8,616 nt of DNA from JANLQX01 sp031368215. Its GTDB lineage: Bacteria > Actinomycetota > Acidimicrobiia > Acidimicrobiales > JANYDT01. The position numbers and the translations under genes are program-made. A model generated the notes under the pieces. The model ran no database searches and was not told where the DNA came from. It saw only the letters and a program-made list of their open reading frames with translations. The number at the start of each line of letters is the position of its first letter. Within the stretch, counting starts at the first letter, position 1. The DNA lies in NCBI GenBank assembly GCA_031368215.1, contig JANLRD010000187.1, positions 1 to 8,616 of the forward strand. Direction: 5' to 3'. Below, piece by piece: positions 7,166 to 8,616 of this stretch.

Positions 7166-7206
7166 GGCCGGTCGGCCCGGCGGCCCTCGGAGGACCGGGC
7201 CGGTCG
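7166..7206. repeat. GC-rich inverted and direct repeats in the divergent intergenic region
   Basis: CGGCCCGG (7173-7180) and CCGGGCCG (7195-7202) are perfect 8-bp inverted repeats around a 14-nt loop that can itself pair weakly. GGCCGGTCG also occurs twice as a direct repeat, at 7166-7174 and 7198-7206, 32 bp apart or about three helical turns. The element lies just upstream of the putative -10 box of the nitroreductase gene, in the region between it and the divergent AAA+ gene. It could be a regulator binding site. In DNA this GC-rich, chance repeats of this size are possible. Confidence 0.4.
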
Positions 7207-7211
7207 AGTGG

Positions 7212-7217
7212 TAGAAC
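7212..7217 (+). promoter_or_regulatory. Putative -10 box of the nitroreductase gene (leaderless)
   Basis: TAGAAC, close to the actinobacterial -10 consensus, ends exactly 6 nt before the GTG at 7224. The message would begin at or beside the GTG. There is no convincing Shine-Dalgarno sequence and no clear -35. Confidence 0.45.
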
Positions 7218-7223
7218 CCTCCC

Positions 7224-7883
7224 GTGGACTCCACCGATCTTCTCCAGACTCTGCGCTCGACCGGTTCGGCGCGGGGCTTCACCGACACGCTTGTGGATGA
7301 CGACACCGTCCACGGAATTCTTGACACCGCCCGCTTCGCCCCGTCGGGCGGTAATGCCCAGGGATGGAGGGTCATCCAGGTCAACGATCCGGTTGTCCGC
7401 AGGGAGATCGCGCAGCTGTCGCAGAAGACGTGGAACGAATACGCCGCGCAGATGGCGGCCCGTCGCCGGCCGTTCGCGGCCGACGACACCGGGCGCTGGC
7501 CGGGCGCCGGTGGCATTGATCTCGTCGCGGCACCCCATGCCCCCAACCCGCTTATCGACGCGCTCGCCACGGTGCCTGTCGTGTTGATCGTGACTGCCGA
7601 CCTCGGCACGCTTGCGGCGATGGACACCGACCTCGACCGGGTGCAGTTCTGCGCGGGAGCATCCGTCTACCCGTTCTGCTGGAGCATCCTGCTGGCGGCT
7701 CGGGCCCACGGTCTGGGCGGGGTGATGACCACGTTCCTCGTGCGTCAGGAACCCGAGGCGAAGCGACTCCTCGGCCTGGGCCCGCGTGAGGCGATCGCGG
7801 CGATGATCTGCCTAGGGGAGCCGACCCATCAGAACACCAAGCTCACCCGCAAACCGGTGGAGTCGTTCTTCCGGGTCGTCTGA
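7224..7883 (+). CDS. Nitroreductase-family flavoprotein
   Basis: This 219-aa protein belongs to the FMN-dependent nitroreductase fold, which uses NAD(P)H to reduce nitro compounds, quinones, flavins or enals. The N-terminus carries the family's FMN-phosphate region, with S15-A16-R17 and the loop APSGGNAQGWR (39-49). A later hydrophobic helix (CAGASVYPFCWSILLAARAHGLGG) and the C-terminal LGEPTHQNTKLTRKPVESFF are typical of the family. The protein should be cytoplasmic and dimeric, since the fold builds its active site from two subunits. The GTG start is chosen because the next in-frame Met falls after the FMN loop. The physiological substrate cannot be read from sequence. The gene is transcribed away from the AAA+/VWA operon across a 141-nt region and ends 12 nt from the convergent CIA30 gene. 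No functional link to either neighbour is evident. Confidence 0.85.
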   Translation: MDSTDLLQTLRSTGSARGFTDTLVDDDTVHGILDTARFAPSGGNAQGWRVIQVNDPVVRREIAQLSQKTWNEYAAQMAARRRPFAADDTGRWPGAGGIDLVAAPHAPNPLIDALATVPVVLIVTADLGTLAAMDTDLDRVQFCAGASVYPFCWSILLAARAHGLGGVMTTFLVRQEPEAKRLLGLGPREAIAAMICLGEPTHQNTKLTRKPVESFFRVV

Positions 7884-7895
7884 GCGAAACGGCGG

Positions 7896-8444
7896 CTACC
7901 GGACGGCGATCCAGTCGAGCTGCAGGGCGAAGCGCTCGGCTCGGCTGTTGGCGATGAGGATGCCGAGCCGACGCGGTATGTCTCCGGGGCGGAAAGGAGC
8001 GGCGTCGGTCGGTTGACCGAACCTGGTGACCGGCTGGAAGCGGTCGAACGGCGCTGTGACCGTCGTCCATTTCCCCTTCGGCGGCGTGAACGCGAACCAG
8101 TACCACGACGAACCCGTTTCCACCGTGAACTGGTACTGACGGCCATCGCCCCGCACCCGCAGGTCGAAGGACGTCGCATCGGCGGGAACGGCAGCAAGAG
8201 CAGAGGTCGAACGCACGCTGGCGAATCCTCCGTTGTTCTCGAGCCGGACCGTTCCGCTGAATGTGCCGATGCCTCTGCGCTGGGTGAACCTGCTCTCGGA
8301 CATCCCGCCCATGACCCCGTCGTTCACGACCGCCCAGGCCGGTTCTGCGGACGCGAACTCAGCAATTCGTGATGGCGCGGCCACCGCCGCAGTCGGCACC
8401 GCAAGCAGGACTAACGCAACGAGGGCGAACGCCGAGATGCGCAT
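7896..8444 (-). CDS. Secreted CIA30-domain protein
   Basis: This 182-aa protein has a cleavable signal peptide: M-R, a hydrophobic core (5-19), then A-V-A before A23, so it should be exported. The mature part is a CIA30 domain, a jelly-roll, galactose-binding-like fold. Its hallmarks are W37 with VNDGVMGGMS (40-49), FSGTVRLENNGGFASVRS (62-79), and the later LRVRGDGRQYQF and WTTVTAPFDRFQPV segments. The eukaryotic relative (CIA30/NDUFAF1) helps assemble respiratory complex I. Bacterial members are widespread and mostly uncharacterised, and an exported one in an organism without mitochondria need not act on complex I. No lipobox cysteine is present, so it is probably released or loosely cell-wall associated. 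No partner gene is adjacent. The domain call is firm and the function unknown. Confidence 0.82.
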   Translation of the reverse strand: MRISAFALVALVLLAVPTAAVAAPSRIAEFASAEPAWAVVNDGVMGGMSESRFTQRRGIGTFSGTVRLENNGGFASVRSTSALAAVPADATSFDLRVRGDGRQYQFTVETGSSWYWFAFTPPKGKWTTVTAPFDRFQPVTRFGQPTDAAPFRPGDIPRRLGILIANSRAERFALQLDWIAVR

Positions 8445-8450
8445 CCTCAG

Positions 8451-8456
8451 ATGCTA
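8451..8456 (-). promoter_or_regulatory. Putative -10 box of the CIA30 gene (leaderless)
   Basis: On the minus strand TAGCAT (TANNNT) ends 6 nt before the ATG at 8444, the same spacing as for the AAA+ and nitroreductase genes. A GAGG directly abuts the ATG and is too close to act as a normal Shine-Dalgarno site. Confidence 0.45.
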
Positions 8457-8535
8457 GGTCGGGTGCAACGCAATGCCGACTGCCGACAGCGCCGCGGCCT
8501 GGGTCACCGATTTCGCTGCGGATCCGGGCCAACAT

Positions 8536-8540
8536 GGGAG
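8536..8540 (+). promoter_or_regulatory. Ribosome binding site of the last, partial gene
   Basis: GGGAG lies 9 nt before the GTG at 8550 and decides that start. There is no in-frame ATG upstream; the ATGs at 8473 and 8534 are in other frames. Confidence 0.6.
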
Positions 8541-8549
8541 ATCGATTCC

Positions 8550-8616
8550 GTGATCCTCTCCCGGCTCGGCGAGATCTGCCTCGCCCTTCCCGACGCCTTC
8601 GAAGAGGACGCGTGGA
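8550..8616 (+). CDS. MmcQ/YjbR-family protein, N-terminal fragment
   Basis: Only 22 codons are inside the window; the gene runs off the right edge. The sequence from V1 (GTG) reads as a short amphipathic helix followed by CLALPDAFEEDAW. This strongly resembles the usual opening of MmcQ/YjbR-like proteins, small cytoplasmic proteins with a CyaY-like fold often annotated as DNA-binding. The call rests on this motif, the GTG start and the Shine-Dalgarno sequence, since the piece is too short for domain evidence. It is transcribed divergently from the CIA30 gene across 105 nt. Confidence 0.55.
   Translation, partial: MILSRLGEICLALPDAFEEDAW

Noticed and set aside
7083..7709. N-terminal extension of the AAA+ reading frame by about 209 residues
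   Set aside because: It lies opposite the nitroreductase gene, has Arg/Gly/Pro-rich composition without family features, and recognisable AAA+ family sequence begins at the ATG at 7082.

Overview
The window is high-GC, densely coding bacterial DNA. It suggests a Gram-positive actinobacterium, possibly of the Acidimicrobiia/Ilumatobacter type. The signs are a lipoprotein with an Ala/Thr/Glu linker, a single-domain sugar ABC ATPase, GTG starts, and several genes whose promoter sits so close to the start codon that they look leaderless. This assignment is inference from style; there is no rRNA or other marker gene here.

Positions 57-3585 (+ strand) hold a three-gene sugar ABC importer in the order binding protein, ATPase, permease. 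The binding protein matches the D-xylose-binding XylF family closely across the whole sugar-binding domain, so the genes are called xylF, xylG and xylH. A perfect stem-loop lies in the 272-nt gap between xylF and xylG. It probably reduces read-through so that the binding protein is made in excess. xylG and xylH overlap by 4 nt. No xylose isomerase, xylulokinase or regulator gene is present in the window.

Positions 3610-7082 (- strand) hold a two-gene operon, convergent with the importer. The upstream gene encodes a MoxR/Mg-chelatase-type AAA+ ATPase (471 aa). The downstream gene encodes a 671-aa protein with a long Met/Gln/Glu-rich helical N-terminal half and a C-terminal von Willebrand A domain with a complete MIDAS. 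Such pairs are thought to work as ATPase plus metal-dependent adaptor in protein or cofactor maturation. The substrate of this one is not known, and it is the least characterised system in the window.

Positions 7083-8616 hold accessory single genes: a nitroreductase-family flavoprotein (+, divergent from the AAA+ gene), a secreted CIA30-domain protein (-, convergent with the nitroreductase), and the first 22 codons of a likely MmcQ/YjbR-family protein (+, cut by the window edge). The AAA+, nitroreductase and CIA30 genes each have a TA-box hexamer exactly 6 nt before the start codon, whereas the importer genes and the last gene have clear Shine-Dalgarno sequences. The window therefore mixes two initiation modes. 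I see no tRNA, rRNA, CRISPR array, insertion sequence or prophage gene.
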